Assembly (NCBI GenBank): GCA_013399115.1
Contig: VXAA01001113.1
Location: 1 to 64,000 of the forward strand
Direction: 5' to 3'
DNA from: Anseranas semipalmata
Lineage: Eukaryota > Chordata > Aves > Anseriformes > Anseranatidae
Length of the DNA stretch: 64,000 nt
A model generated the notes under the pieces. The model did not search any database. It worked only from the letters and a program-made list of their open reading frames with translations, and was not told where the DNA came from. Every line of letters starts with the position of its first letter. Within the stretch, counting starts at the first letter, position 1. Shown piece after piece: positions 50,906-63,331 of this stretch. Made by a program: the position numbers and the translations under genes.

Positions 50906-51519
50906 AGTAGAAATTTCCGTCCCACAGCCTCTTCTCACTGTCTGGCAGCTCCCAGGTGTTGCACCAGCTCCACTGGGTGACCACAAGACAGAATGTGCAG
51001 ACCTGAAGGGACCAGGTGGCATGCATGGACCTGCTGGGAAAGGGGTTGTGTTGCAAACCAACTTCTTCATCGCTGGTCAGCATCAGATGAGTAAAGTCCT
51101 GTACAGGAGAGCAGGGGAAAGAATACACTGGGCACGCAAAAGTCACAGGAGCCAATTCTCCCTGCAAACACAAAATACCTCCCGCTGGATACAAAGAAAA
51201 GAAGAGCTTGTCCAGAAACAGGATCAGCCCCGAAACAGTCACTCGGTTCCAATGAGGTCACGATCTGGTTGCAAAGTTCATAACCTGGTAACGTCACCCA
51301 AAACAGGTGAAAACCAGAGCCTGGCAGTCTTGCTTGCTCGCACTCCTGCTCTGCTCCCCATGGTGTGCTAAACCCACGGCTGAGATGGTTTTGCATCCCC
51401 CCAGAGACCCGCGGAGGTCAACCAGCACTTCTCTTCCAGCTCCTTGCAACCAGCAGCCCAAGCAGTTCACATCAGTTTAAGTGAATTGATTTTATCTGAA
51501 ATTCCTGCTGCCGCTTCAT

Positions 51520-51520
<1 letters not shown>

Positions 51521-51562
<42 letters not shown>
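51521..51562. repeat. (CA)21 microsatellite
   Basis: Forty-two bases of perfect CA repeat. This length is normally polymorphic. Confidence 0.97.
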
Positions 51563-51563
<1 letters not shown>

Positions 51564-51776
51564 CTTCGCAGTTTCTATAATTAGAGCACACCACGAGAGA
51601 AGCAATTTGTAAGGAGAATGACATCTCTAAACCACGTCTTTCTGGGAAAGGTGTTGTGTGCATGTCTGCAGGGAAAAGCCTGCATATTCAGGAGGAAAGC
51701 CTCTGTAATGATGCCACTAGGCATTAACGAGAAACCTAATTGGTTTTATCATACTGTTTAACAGAGAAGAAAAAAA

Positions 51777-51802
51777 TACACATACACACACATACACACA
51801 TC
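51777..51802. repeat. CATACACACA short tandem repeat
   Basis: Two full units of the decamer CATACACACA with flanking CA steps, about 215 bases after the (CA)21 tract. Confidence 0.8.
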
Positions 51803-51884
51803 CCTCTACCACCTGTGCTTAATCAAAGACAAGACCCATATTAAAAATATATATATATTGGCCAAGGTGACAGCTGTGTGCCTC

Positions 51885-52172
51885 TGCGTGGTCTGAGTTT
51901 CTCTCTCCTGTGCAACCAACGACAAGAGGCACTGGGCACCAAGTGGAGCACGGGAGGTTCCATCTGAACATAAAGCACTTCTGTGCAGGGCGGGTGCTGG
52001 AGCCCTGGCACAGGCACCAGAGAGGTGCTGGAGTCTCCTCCTTGGAGATCTTCAGAAGCTGCCTGGACGTGGTCCTGAGCACCCTGCTGTAGGTGGCCCT
52101 GCTGGAGCAGGGGTTGGACCAGATGGACCCAGAGGTCCCTTCCAACCTCAACCACTCTGTGACCCTGCGCAC
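51885..52172 (+). mobile_element. CR1 LINE 3' end, 290 bp
   Basis: Sense copy: CAACGACAAGAGGCACTGGG, CGGGAGGTTCCATCTGAACA, CTGCCTGGACGTGGTCCTGAG, GGCCCTGCTGGAGCAGGGGTTGGACC in order, ending CAGAGGTCCCTTCCAACCTC and AACCACTCTGTGACCCTG. The tail octamers are mutated. It is relatively little diverged from the copies at 59556 and 21872, so the same young subfamily is likely. Confidence 0.95.
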
Positions 52173-55100
52173 TTTCCCAAGTATCTGCCTTTTCTTCATC
52201 CCATGTAACAGGCTGTCAGGAAAACGGAGGCAACGAGAGCGAGCTGAGATGGGGGCTGCGGTGTTCGGCCGGGCGCTGCATGGCACGAGCTGCAATTGCT
52301 GGGTCAGCGCTCAAAAAAAGGCCGGAATTGGGAGCGCTCATTTGTGAGGGCTGCAAAATCGTACCCCCTTACCAACCCACCCGAAGCTCTTGCAATAGAT
52401 TGACAGAAAACCCAACAGGGTTATACATATGGGCCCCTGGGACCCGACAGATCGGATTTGGGGTTATGTTTGCAAGCAGAGAGAGCCCAAGACCTCCCCA
52501 AACTGTGGGCCATGCCCTGTGCAAACTGTGGGCACAAATGGGGTGATGGACCTGGTCCTGGTCCCGTGTGGGTGACCTGCAATGTCTGAAGCCCCCTCCC
52601 TGGTCTGGTGAGTCCCATCTCTTGTTAAGTGCTTCCACGGAGGTCCAGAAATCCCTGGAAGGTCTGGCTTGACTTACAAACTACACACAAATTCACCGTG
52701 TAATCTCAGCCAAGTGACTAAAAGGCTTCAGGGTTCCAAAGCTAAACAGTTCCCAGGGTTAAAAGTGGGATGGGGCAGCCCGCATCCATCCTGCAGATAA
52801 ATCCAGGAGACCCCTGGACGCAAGGAGCTGAGTATGTCGAGTAATACCGCAGCGAGTTGTCAGCATACAGGTGATCCAAAAACACTGACAAAATGATCCC
52901 ATGATCCCTTCTAGCTTTAAAATCCATAAATGTGAGAGCTGAAATAAATACCAAAAAAATACAGCGTTGCTTACCGTTAATGCCAAGACTAGACATATTT
53001 TCACCCAATATCACAAAGAGCTAAACAACAGGATTTCAAAACTTCCTGTAAACTTCTGCACCTATAAACTGGCTCAGTAGGCAGAAAACAACACTTTAAA
53101 AAGGAGCTTTTTTCAGCAGGAATGCGTCATTAAAAGCACACTCTTTCTAAATGAGCTGGGATTATGTCTGGGGATTTCCATGCCACTGTCTTAAAATGTA
53201 TTAAAAAAATGAGCTTCACAGAAAAGGAAAGTTACAATTCTTGTGCCTCTGTTGAGAAGCTGGAGGCTTACCTTTCTTCGATGGGTTTTGGTTTGTTTTA
53301 AAAATAAAGTCCATCCATGCATTGGCATCCGCATATCCTGCCTGCATAAACTGCACTAAACCCGTTAATCCAATCCGAGCGCTATTGCAGTTGCTCTGTC
53401 CTCAGACAGCAACCGGCTGCTTGGTGCTCAAGCTCAGCAGCCATAAGCAAGATTCATCTAACTGCTGCGGGCAGTATGGTGCACATTATAATTAAAGCAC
53501 CGGTATTTAGTGTTGTGCTATAAGGCACGGCACAAGGAAAGGCACGATCCTATGTCTTATAAACACTGAGTTCCTGTTGTTCCATTACTACCAATATTTT
53601 GCACAGCAGTGACGAAATTCTCCCACAACCTTGGGGAGTTCTGCATACTTCCCCATCACACAGCAACATAAGGGATCGCTAAAAATCCCTCTGCCCTCTG
53701 AAGGAGGTTCACAGACCTGGTGTACAGCCCATAGCATCACGCTAGTGGGGGACCGAATTATCCCAATACTCTTCAAATCGAGCCCTCGGGACACAGCAGC
53801 TGTGTTTAAGATGCTCCAGAAGACCCCAAGGGATGCTCCTGCGCTGGTACCTGCTTACACAGCACAGCCTTGATTTTTACAGCTACCAAAGTCCCTTTTT
53901 CTTGCATTGATACGAAAGCCCAGGAGGCTGACAGTGGGGCTGGGACGTGGGGGCAGATGGTTCCCAAAACAGCCAGCGCCTCTGTTCTGAACAATGCAAA
54001 ACTCAAACAGTGGCCAAAGCAACAATCACCCGCAGGCAAAATGATTATATGCTGCTGAGACACCGCCTGGAAAACGCCTTATTAAAAAAAGCAATACCAA
54101 AGAAGAAAAATGTTCGGTGCAAACATGAAGGAGGCACAGCCCTACCTTCCTTGGGTGCATTTTGGTATGGCTAAAAAACAAGCCCCGCGAACCAGTGAGC
54201 TCCAAGACTCACAACGAGATGGAGGAGCTCTCCAACCCCTGGCTGGAAGCCAAAGCCAGGTCAGATGTTATCTACATCACAGCAACTTAACGTACGGCAG
54301 TGCGGTACAGCCCAGGCTCCAGCATACAAACCTCTACCTCTGGTCTTTTTAGGAAAAACTCATAAGAATCCCCAAAAAAGGCCTGTGAAGATTTCAAGCC
54401 CCTTGCTTAGCTATCATCCATTTGCACCTGCTCTTCATCCATCTGATGGAGGGCAATTTTCCTGAAGAAACCAGCCCGCCTGGGGCAGGAGATGGAAGAA
54501 ACATCTGAGCTGTGGAGAGCAGCATGGAGCACAAAAGTCTGAGTGTCTGCACCATGGTGGTGAGCAGAAACACTGGAAAGGGTTTGGAAGTTCTCCACAC
54601 CACAGGACAGACGGATCCATCTGTCCGAGGACAAGCTCCTGCCCCTGCGAGGGGGACCTCAGGGTGGGGGCAGAAGAAAGGCCACCACCCTTCTGCTACG
54701 GCGCGATGGAAACGGGGTCTTCAGCGTGCCAAAACGAGTGTTCAGTGAGGATCCCATTCACGGCTTTACCAGATCAGGCAGCCCCGTGCACAGCCGAACG
54801 CAGCCCCCCTGTGCAGGAATACAGAGAAATTCAAGCCCCCGATGTGCTGCTTATCCCCCCGGCTCGGTTATGCTCCGCAGCAACTCCAGCACCTCGCCGG
54901 AAAGGTGACGCCGTGCCGAGAGCGTCTGCCTGTTATGAATACAATTTAGGAGGCAAGCCCATATAAAAGATTTGCTGTCAGGCGATTGCCTCAAGAGAGC
55001 TAATTACAGCTGCAGGAGAGAGCTGAAAATTTCCCTCCGCTGACTGTCGCACAGCTTGTCACCCAGCCCAGCCACCAGGCACACCGCACGCTGGAGAGGG

Positions 55101-57996
55101 CACCCCTGGAACCCCCCTGACAGCGGGCAGTGGGGCCAGCCAGCATAGGAACAACCATTTTAGATGTCAGCAGCCCAAATTGCTATTAATAAGCATATTT
55201 TCTGGCACCTGATATCAATAGATATAAAATAATTCACCTTGTTTACAGGCGCAGCTCACTGTCTTTGAGACACGTGAAACCCTTGGGGTTTTTTGGCAAG
55301 GTACGGCTTCCTTTGGGATGGACAAACCCTCCCTCTGCTGCAACACAGAGCAGGTCACAGCCAGGTGAAACCACAGAGTCTGAACACACATCCAGGCAGC
55401 AATGCCACCAAAACTACATACAGGTGCTCTAGCGACTTGCAGGACATCTGGCAGTATTTACCCATATAGACTGAAACTCTGCTGCTATATAGTAAAGACA
55501 GGAACAGTCATGTTCATCTCCCACTGCTCAAAAAAAAAAGAAAAAAAGCAAGGAAAAAAGGAAAGAAAAAAAAACAATGTAAGACTTTATTTTAGGAATT
55601 TCAATGCAAGAAAGTGAACTAAAGAAAATATCTAGTCTTCCATTTGTTTGTTAGCATTAGAATATTAGTAGTAATTTTTCGTCGTAGTTATATGCATGTC
55701 ATGTGGCTATGTATACACCCAGATACACGTAAAACATGTTTTACTGCATATTACTTTTTCATTGCAAATATTTTCCTGAGATGTCCTAGCACAAGAGCAG
55801 ATTAAAAGCACCTGCTATTAAATCTTTGCTAAAACCTCCAAATTTCTCATGAAAATCCAAAGTGTGCTGTTAATGAAATTGTTGAGTTTTTAATGCACGT
55901 GTCATTCTGATGAATGTAGAACATCATTTCCATAACGTTTTACATGTTTCATGCACTTCTGGGTATTACACCATCTTCTTGATATCCCACGAAAACAGAT
56001 TATTAGCACAAGCAGGAAGGAAAACAGAGTCATGGAGTGATGTACGGTTACTGAGAATTTGTTTCAAGGTAAGAGTCACAGTGCAAAACTTCCCAAGCTC
56101 TTTCTCTGTTCTCCAACCACTAGATTAATACTTTCCGATCTTTGCAATAATTTAATTAAAATGAGCAGCCGATGAGAAGTAATACTGCACCACTGAATCT
56201 AATTAAACTTCAAGTTTATCCTCTAGAAATCAAGAGAAATATATATTTCTTCAAGAAAAGACAGCTATTTATTTTATTCTGACAGAGGAAAGGATAGAAG
56301 AAAAAAAAAACAATCAGTTTTGTTGATAACATCTCTCTCTTCTGTCTCCTCACCCTCCCTCCCAGATGACAACGCTTGCCTGGCTAAATAATAAAATAAT
56401 AAGCATTTTGCAAAGCTAATCTTCCTGCTCTGAGCTGTCTGAACCACTTTGTCCCTTCCCACCCATGTCATTGTGTAGCAAAACAATAGTGCCTTTGTAA
56501 AAATGACAACAAAAACCAAATGGGGGGAGGTCTCTACCATGCTGAAACCTGCCAGGAAGAGAAATAAAAAGTTAGACCTTCTTAGCTCGATTTGGCAATT
56601 AAAGCTCCTGTACGAGGCTCCCCCTCCATCCCGACCCCACACAGGTATTAACTCTCTAAGCCTGACTGGAGCTTTGTGCAGAATTAAAGCAGGGATGCTG
56701 AGAGGCATCTACACAATCTAATCTACACAATTAATCCGCACAAAGCAGGCAGCAACAAAACAATGGATGGAGAGGATATCCACCTTCTGCTGCCCAAATG
56801 ACTGCTGCCATAACCAGAACCATGGCCAAAATCCTGCTGTGGTCCAGCATTTCTTCGCTATAGAGGCATGCACATACATGGGGTAAAAGCAGCTGGATTT
56901 GCAGGCAAGACCACCATCTCTCCACCTGGACTTCCATCTCTCCACCTGGACCTCCATCTCTCTGCCTGGACTTCCATCTCTCCACCTGCTTTCTTGAAAA
57001 AGCCTACGAAAGTCACGTGAAGGAGTTTTACTGCAGTCAGCACAGCACTGAACACTGCTACTGTTAACTAGTGCAAAAATGTGAGCTATTAAACATTTAA
57101 CTGAATATGTACGACTTCTGAACTAGGCTTGTTCAATTAACATTTTACTGCAGCACCCTCCAGGGCACACTGCCTTGCTAATTAGGCATTCCTCTCCATC
57201 CCCTCGTGGAGAACAGGCTGTTTGGACTCTGCCTTTTCTCGTGGTCAAAGAGCAAGTGGACGGGCAGTGGAGGAAGAGCTGTGCAAACAGCTTTCTTTGG
57301 CTGACTCGGAGCTTCCCCAGCAGCTTCTTTTCCTCCTGCTGCTGGGTCCCCGTGCCGACAGCACCGTACCCAGCCTCCTGTGTCAAGCAGGCACGGGTTG
57401 CATGTCCACACCAGTAAAGCTCTCAACACGGCGGGTTGCCTCTTAAGAATGAGTGGCCGGGAACTGACTCAACTTGACCTACAAAATAAGAGCAGGTACA
57501 CTGGGGCAGATCAAAGGTCTACAGCAGTGGTGAACAGCAGATGCCTAGAAAATGTAAAAAGGTGGAAAACACACGTGCTGCAGCACCAGCACCAACGACT
57601 TGTATCTCAGGGACTTCTTGAGCAAGAAGTGCTCTCTATGGCTTACTCCATCATGACTTAGCCTCCCCTCTAAGCAGACCCTGTAGCTCCAAATCCTTCA
57701 GAGCAACACTTCAGGGGAGAAAGAAATGAATGGAAGGAAGAATGAAAGAAAAAGGTTTGGAACATGAAAGGCTTTTCATAGCTACTGAGAGATTTCTACT
57801 ACCTCTGCTACACTGCTGCTCCTCTGCCCACACCTACCGGGTGAGCCAGCCAGCCAGCTGAAGGAAGCTGACTCTACTTCCTTCCGAGCCAAAAGGTCAA
57901 CAGTGCAAATCCTGAGCAACCTCCTCAATTAATGGGCTCAACAGACAAAGACACTCTCCAGCTCAGCTAGCCCCTTCCCAAGGAAGGAGGAGGCAG
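52173..57996. other. Non-coding, G+C-richer block
   Basis: No gene recognised. Around 54.1-55.2 kb base composition is richer in G+C with scattered CpG, but not dense enough for a CpG island by eye. Two minus-strand open frames with splice-like edges at 52975..53020 and 53272..53350 are reported as findings. The 20-bp minisatellite at 56914 lies here. Confidence 0.5.
56914..56988. repeat. 20-bp minisatellite, 3.75 units
   Basis: The unit CCATCTCTCCACCTGGACTT repeats from 56914 with a single T-to-C change in unit 2, two changes in unit 3 and a cut-off unit 4. The minus-strand Trp/Arg/Glu-rich open frames across it are by-products. Confidence 0.95.
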
Positions 57997-58262
57997 CACA
58001 GAAATCATAGAATCATAGAATATCCCAAGTTGGAAGGGACCCACAAGGATCAGAGAGTCCAACTCCTGGTTCCACACAGGACCACCAAAAATCAGACCAT
58101 ATGTCTGAGAGCGTTGTCCAAATGCTCCTTGAACTCCCAACAGGCTCAATGCTGTGACCACATTGCCGGGGAGCCTGTTCCAGTGCCCGACCACCCTCTC
58201 AGTGAAGAACCTTTTCCTAACATCCAGCCTGAACCTCCCCTGTCACAGCTCCATGCCCCTCC
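57997..58262 (-). mobile_element. CR1 LINE 3' end, antisense, other subfamily
   Basis: The antisense tail AATCATAGAATCATAGAATA is followed by TCCCAAGTTGGAAGGGACCC, ACAAGGATCAGAGAGTCCAA, AGGCTCAATGCTGTGACCAC and GAGCCTGTTCCAGTGCCCGA. The 'cccaagttggaagggaccca' start differs from the 'gaggttggaagggacctctgg' type of other copies, so it belongs to a different CR1 subfamily. Confidence 0.95.
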
Positions 58263-58764
58263 ACACACCTACCCTCATTGCTTACTCTTGTTTCAACGCT
58301 ACTCAAGCAGCAAAGCTTGTTCATCATATCTTAAAAGAGTGTTTCAGTGTAACACATCCAAACAATGATCTATTTTTAGTGCAGACTGCAGAATGACATT
58401 GATCTCTCCACAGAAAGCCAAGTTTGCTTTAGGGCCTTTGTTATTAATTGGCCTTAACACTTTTACTGTGGTGCTGCCCAAAAACCACAGATTGTGCCTC
58501 ATGGGCTAAGTGCTAGAATTGACTTTAACTCCTTACAAGCTATTGCCACGGTCCTCTTGGTAGCTGAGATGCATTCTCTCTGGAAGACTTCACAGGCACC
58601 TCCTGCTTTCCCAGTCAAGACGTGAAAGCAGACATCTCCTTATCTACTAAACTGGTAAATCCCCTTCTGGATGTCTTACAGAGAAAAAAGGAAAATGTAC
58701 TGTCTATAGATCTGCAAGCCAAAAACTCCCATACTTTATTCCTGTCTGTTGGTACCTGAAGAAA
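58263..58764. other. Non-coding
   Basis: Nothing recognised between the CR1 tail and the MIR-like SINE. Confidence 0.6.
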
Positions 58765-58932
58765 ATTGATTCACTTCTCTGTGAGTTGGTTACTGCATCC
58801 ATAAAGCCATGACGATAAATACTGGACTATTGCTCTGGGGTGGCATGAAGGTTAAATTAATTAATGCTTGCAGAGTGGCTGAGATGCTCGATGAAAGGCA
58901 CTAAGCACGGGGAAATTATTATTATTTATTCT
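58765..58932 (+). repeat. MIR-like ancient amniote SINE
   Basis: The order of words fits the MIR family as seen in sauropsids: CACTTCTCTGTGAG, CATCCATAAAG, GATAAATACT, TGAAGGTTAAATTAATTAAT, GCTTGCAGAGTGGCTGAGAT, GATGAAAGGCACTAAGCACG and the terminal ATTATTATTATTTATT. About 165 bp, diverged but nearly complete over the core and 3' part. Confidence 0.55.
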
Positions 58933-59555
58933 CACTGGGGCAGACCACAGCTTCCCTATCGCTACTGCCAGCTGTACGTACCATAATCAGTGCAGGCAAA
59001 GCTCACTCCTGCGATGCCCAGATCCTGTACGCTCAGCACAGTCAGCTTTACCCAACGAGCAGCAGACACATCTTGCCCTCGGTTAGCACCAGCCTCCTGT
59101 CCCCACAGAAGGAGGTCTAACACAGAATGACGAGGGTATGTTTGATCTACGGATGTATTTCAGCTCTTTAGGGAGAGGTGTGCAAGAGACATAACCAGGT
59201 GGAAAGAGAAAGCTGTCAACGTGCTGCTGCAGAGAACACAGAGCATGGAAGTGGAGATGGCCCTACTACCACAAGCAGGCAGAGCTGGTCACCCCCAACA
59301 CTAATCCCTCCTCAGCCACTGATTTATTGCATGGCATTCGGAAGCTCACTTTTGTACCGGCTTACCGTTTGTTTTTGTGTGGTTCCATGGACAAGAGAAG
59401 ACCCCTATGGAGTACAAGAGGGAGCAGATAAAAAAACTGGCAACAGAAACTTAATTCTCAGTGTGACCACCATTCGCCAGCAAAACTTCTCTCCATGGGG
59501 CATGCAGCTAGCTCTTTTTACCTTCTGCCAAGATGTTGTGACAACATCAACAGAG

Positions 59556-59765
59556 CAGAATCACGGAATCACAGAGTGGTTGAGGCTGGAAGGGACCTCT
59601 GGGTCCATCTGGTCCAACCCCTGCTCAAGCAGGGCCACCTACAGCAGGGTGCTCAGGACCACGTCCAGGCAGCTTTAGAAGATCTCCAGAAATGGAGACT
59701 CCACAACCTCTCTGAGCAACCTGTGCCAGTGCTCGATCACTCATAGCAAAAAAAGGGTTTCCAAA
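59556..59765 (-). mobile_element. CR1 LINE 3' end, antisense, 210 bp
   Basis: AATCACGGAATCACAGAGTG tail, then GTTGAGGCTGGAAGGGACCT, GGTCCAACCCCTGCTCAAGC, CACCTACAGCAGGGTGCTCA and ACCACGTCCAGGCAGCTT. Little diverged. The plus-strand open frame 59178..59678 runs into it and is an artefact. Confidence 0.95.
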
Positions 59766-61996
59766 CAAGACGGACCCCTGGTCTTCTGCAAGATGGCACG
59801 TCATTCTCTCCCCACGCAATGTTTTCACCGCTGTCCACCACAGGAGCTCACTGTGTAGTCCGTCTTCATCTCTTCTGCTGCATGGCATGTTTGAGCATAC
59901 CCCACCTTGGGCAAAACACCAGCCCACACTGCGGGACTCCGAACTCCACCACTATCTATTTATTAAAGCCAACACACAGCAAATGAGATCTTTGAGGAAG
60001 GCTGAGCCCACTCAGGTCTCCGATGACAACTTAACTTCCAGATTCAATGAACTGAACCTACTTTTCATTATGACATAGCGAAGGATAAACATCATTGCGT
60101 TATTCAGCTCCCAGCAGTCAGCTTTTGAAGGACATTGAGTGGGTGGCAGAGAAAAGCTGAAAGCAAACAGAAAAATCAGACTCTGAAGCATGGCATTATT
60201 TGGAGCTGGTCTTCTGGCACACAGTGCTGTTCCTGCTGTCTGCAGCTCTCTTCCTAATAAATGATATCATCCTGCTGCTACCCAGGCTCACCGCATGCAG
60301 ACCAACGATGCCCAGCTTTACCTCTCTCTGTTGAACATCTCCCAGATGTTTATCCATATAAAGAGTAAGGCATACAAAATAAAACTGGAGTATCAAAGCA
60401 TCGGTTTTCAGGGGTAAGCACGGGGTATATCCCCTTCCCCACTGAAAAGGCCACCAGGGCTTTGCAATAGCCCGCACTACTCCTGGAATGTTTTCAGGGG
60501 ACTGACGTTTTTTCAGCAGGACAGACTTGAGCATCCATCATGCCATACAGCTTGCCAGAAGTGCTGGAAAAGAAACTGGAGCACAGCTAGCTTCCTGGTG
60601 GGACGACCGAGCTCTGTGGAGACGAGCCTGATTCTGCTTCATGCAAACTATGGCTGGGAAATCATTATCGCTGTTCCCAGTTAAAGATCTTCCCAGCTGA
60701 GATCCCGCAATGCTGGAGAAATACTGCTCCGGCTCAAGTTAAGTAACTAGCAGAGTGAAGGCAGACAAAAGCAGAGCTTCGAGAGTGCAATTCCCCTCCC
60801 ACACTTGTGATGGGCAGTGATACGAGGCATTCGTAATTATATATCTGTTTGTTCATACACTGGAGCACAAGCCTCTCCAATGCCATCTTTGCATCGTTAC
60901 CGTCTCCCAGTGGGGTTTGCAGCTTGGCGGGGGAAAACCGATGAGTGAATCATGATTGATGCTTTTGTTGTTGGTATCCACTCCAGTACCTTTACGGACT
61001 GTGCTTAATGCATCGGAAAGTGCCGTGGAACGTTAAATTTCTATCTCGAGGACGGACAGCCCTGCAGGACTGAAGCTGTTGTGCTGCCGGCTGGAAGGGA
61101 TGCTCTGGAACCTGCTCATCCTTGCTGAATTCCTCAGACACATGCAGGCTATCCTCCTCCCGATTCCCTGCATCCGATACGTGAAGCTGAGCTTCGCTGC
61201 TAATACATTGGTGAAGAAGAAATACTGAAATCAAGACTTCAAGACTTAAATACCAGAAAAAAATACACACGTTGAAGACTCTGCTGCCACAACAGAAGTA
61301 ACCCAGCAATGTAAAGGAAATGCTTATTTTTCTCTATCAGTATTAGAGCACTTTAAATCTGTTAACTAAATGCTTACAGTCACCGAGGCAGACAGCATCA
61401 CCAGAATGGCTTTATCAGGGCACGTGTACGCGTGTAGCCATAAATGCACACCCAAGTGGGAACAAATTCAGCACATCTGCTGAAGCTCTACATTTTGACC
61501 AGCAGTAATGGTTTTTAGTCTTCCTCTGCTCTTTGGGACATGTTCCCCTCCAGGAAACAATGCTTTAAACGCTCATTTCATTATTGGTTATTTTAAAAGA
61601 AATACCTAACGCAGGTTTTAACTATTAGAATACAAAGCCGTCTGAACTCGCCTTTCACAGACATAAGCTCAACTTAAGCTGTGCAGCAAAAGAAATGCTT
61701 CAGCTCCAACCTCCAGGCTGTGCTACCACCATCCAGGGGAAGCGAGTACAGCTTTCTGGCACTGGATCCTGCCCAGGGCCTTCCCAGAAATTCCTCCCTT
61801 AGAAGAAGGTATCCGTCCACAAACTGAAACAAAACTTGGGATGTGCAAGTGCTCGAGATTGCCCGCGTGGTTACCAGAGAGTGCGATACTTTGCAATAAT
61901 AATTGCAGGAATGATGAGAAAAAGGAGGAGGAAGTTCTGATCTTATAACATCTGGGTCTGAAAATCAAAATGTATTTGCAAACCTCACTTTCCAAT

Positions 61997-62090
61997 ATAC
62001 CTCAGAATTGTGAGGAAGGCAATAATTATCCCTAATTTACTGCTGCAGAGAGAATTAAGGGCTCTGACTCACATGCATTGAAGCTACCAG
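61997..62090 (-). repeat. Possible MIR-like SINE fragment, antisense
   Basis: GAGGAAGGCAATAATTATCC, CTAATTTA and CAGAGAGAATTAAGGG parallel antisense MIR (gaggtaggtactattattatccccattttacag...cagagaggttaagtgac), with gaps. Confidence 0.4.
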
Positions 62091-63311
62091 CTGCGGGAGC
62101 ACAGACTGTTTCACCCCAGCACATACTGGCCCCACCAGTGTGTCTGCCCCTGGGCAGACATGGTGCCGGTCACAGCTCAAAATATTCACAGAAACTCTGT
62201 TTTGTTGGTCCTTTAAGGTAACAGCGGGGTGCAAGCCACAACTCATAGCACTCACTTGGGAGACAGCAACCTCCAGAGCTGAGCTGGAAGCCTGAAGCCA
62301 ACATCTTCCAACATGGTAAGACCTGTGAGGGGTCAGCCTGAGCCCAAACGACGTGTGTGAAGTCACGCAATTAAACACGAAGCGTGGAGATCGCAATGAC
62401 GAACACAGCGAGCGTCCAGGCTCCTCCAAGGGTTGGTGGTTTTGTCCCAAAAGCATTTTGGAACTATGAAAGCGCTCACTATAAATTCTCGGACTGCCAG
62501 AACGAAAGCACACTTTCAAGTCTCCATGGCACTGGGAGCAGAGAAGTTTTACATGCCCACATCCCCAGATCTGGCTTGAAATACCTAAAGGCGTTAACCA
62601 GGTTCTCAGTGACCATAAAAGCTGGCCTGATGGGAAAAGGAAAGAGGGCTGCGGGCGAGGAGATATACATGTGTTGGGGTTTCTGTTGTGTTTTCTCGAT
62701 TGAACTCAGGTATCTGATTACCTGTGAAATAATTAACAATCTTTACCTACAACCTAGGTATACGTACATATTTTTAATTTTTTTTACAGGATTTCACATC
62801 ACTTCAGACTTTAAAATACAACTTTTTGATAGGTATTGCCATCACTCAAGACTTGAAAAAAATGTCTTTTTTTTTTTTAAATTTATTTTGTCTTTTCCAC
62901 TGGAGAGCTCTTCCACTGCTTTTATCTCTCTGAAGCTGCTTGTACGAACAGGCTGACTTCCGTGACGCTGGCCACAAGCACAGCCTGCCAGGATGACTCA
63001 GCCCGCGCCAGCACACGAGCAGTCACAAGTCCCGCCAGGGGCTGCAGGCCTAGGAACGGGAGCTTTAATACAGTGTTCCAGGTAATTTCCCCCTAAATGA
63101 ATTCACAAAAAAAAAAAGAAAATGTGTGACACATAAAGAAAAAAAAACACATCGATATATTATACAGTGACATACACACAGAAATGCTCTGTAACATCAG
63201 ATCTGGGATCTAATTGTCAACACCTTAAATATATTAAAGGAGACGACGACTGCAGGCAGCTGCATGTTAATGATTAATGAAGTGTGAGCTGAGGGGGAGC
63301 AGCTAACATCG

Positions 63312-63331
63312 TACACACACATACACACACC
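63312..63331. repeat. CA-rich short repeat
   Basis: ACACACACATACACACAC: interrupted CA repeat of about 20 bases. Confidence 0.8.

Noticed and set aside
50643..51242. 199-codon minus-strand open frame
   Set aside because: Partly antisense to a CR1 fragment, with no recognisable domain.
51472..51663. Open frame with repeated Val-Cys
   Set aside because: Translation of the (CA)21 repeat.
54150..55150. Possible CpG island
   Set aside because: G+C is raised but CpG pairs are scattered; no first-exon structure was seen beside it.
59178..59678. 166-codon plus-strand open frame
   Set aside because: Its C-terminal part is antisense CR1; the rest shows no known motif.
62055..62956. Overlapping 154- and 190-codon frames on opposite strands
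   Set aside because: Neither has recognisable homology; overlap on both strands suggests chance openness.
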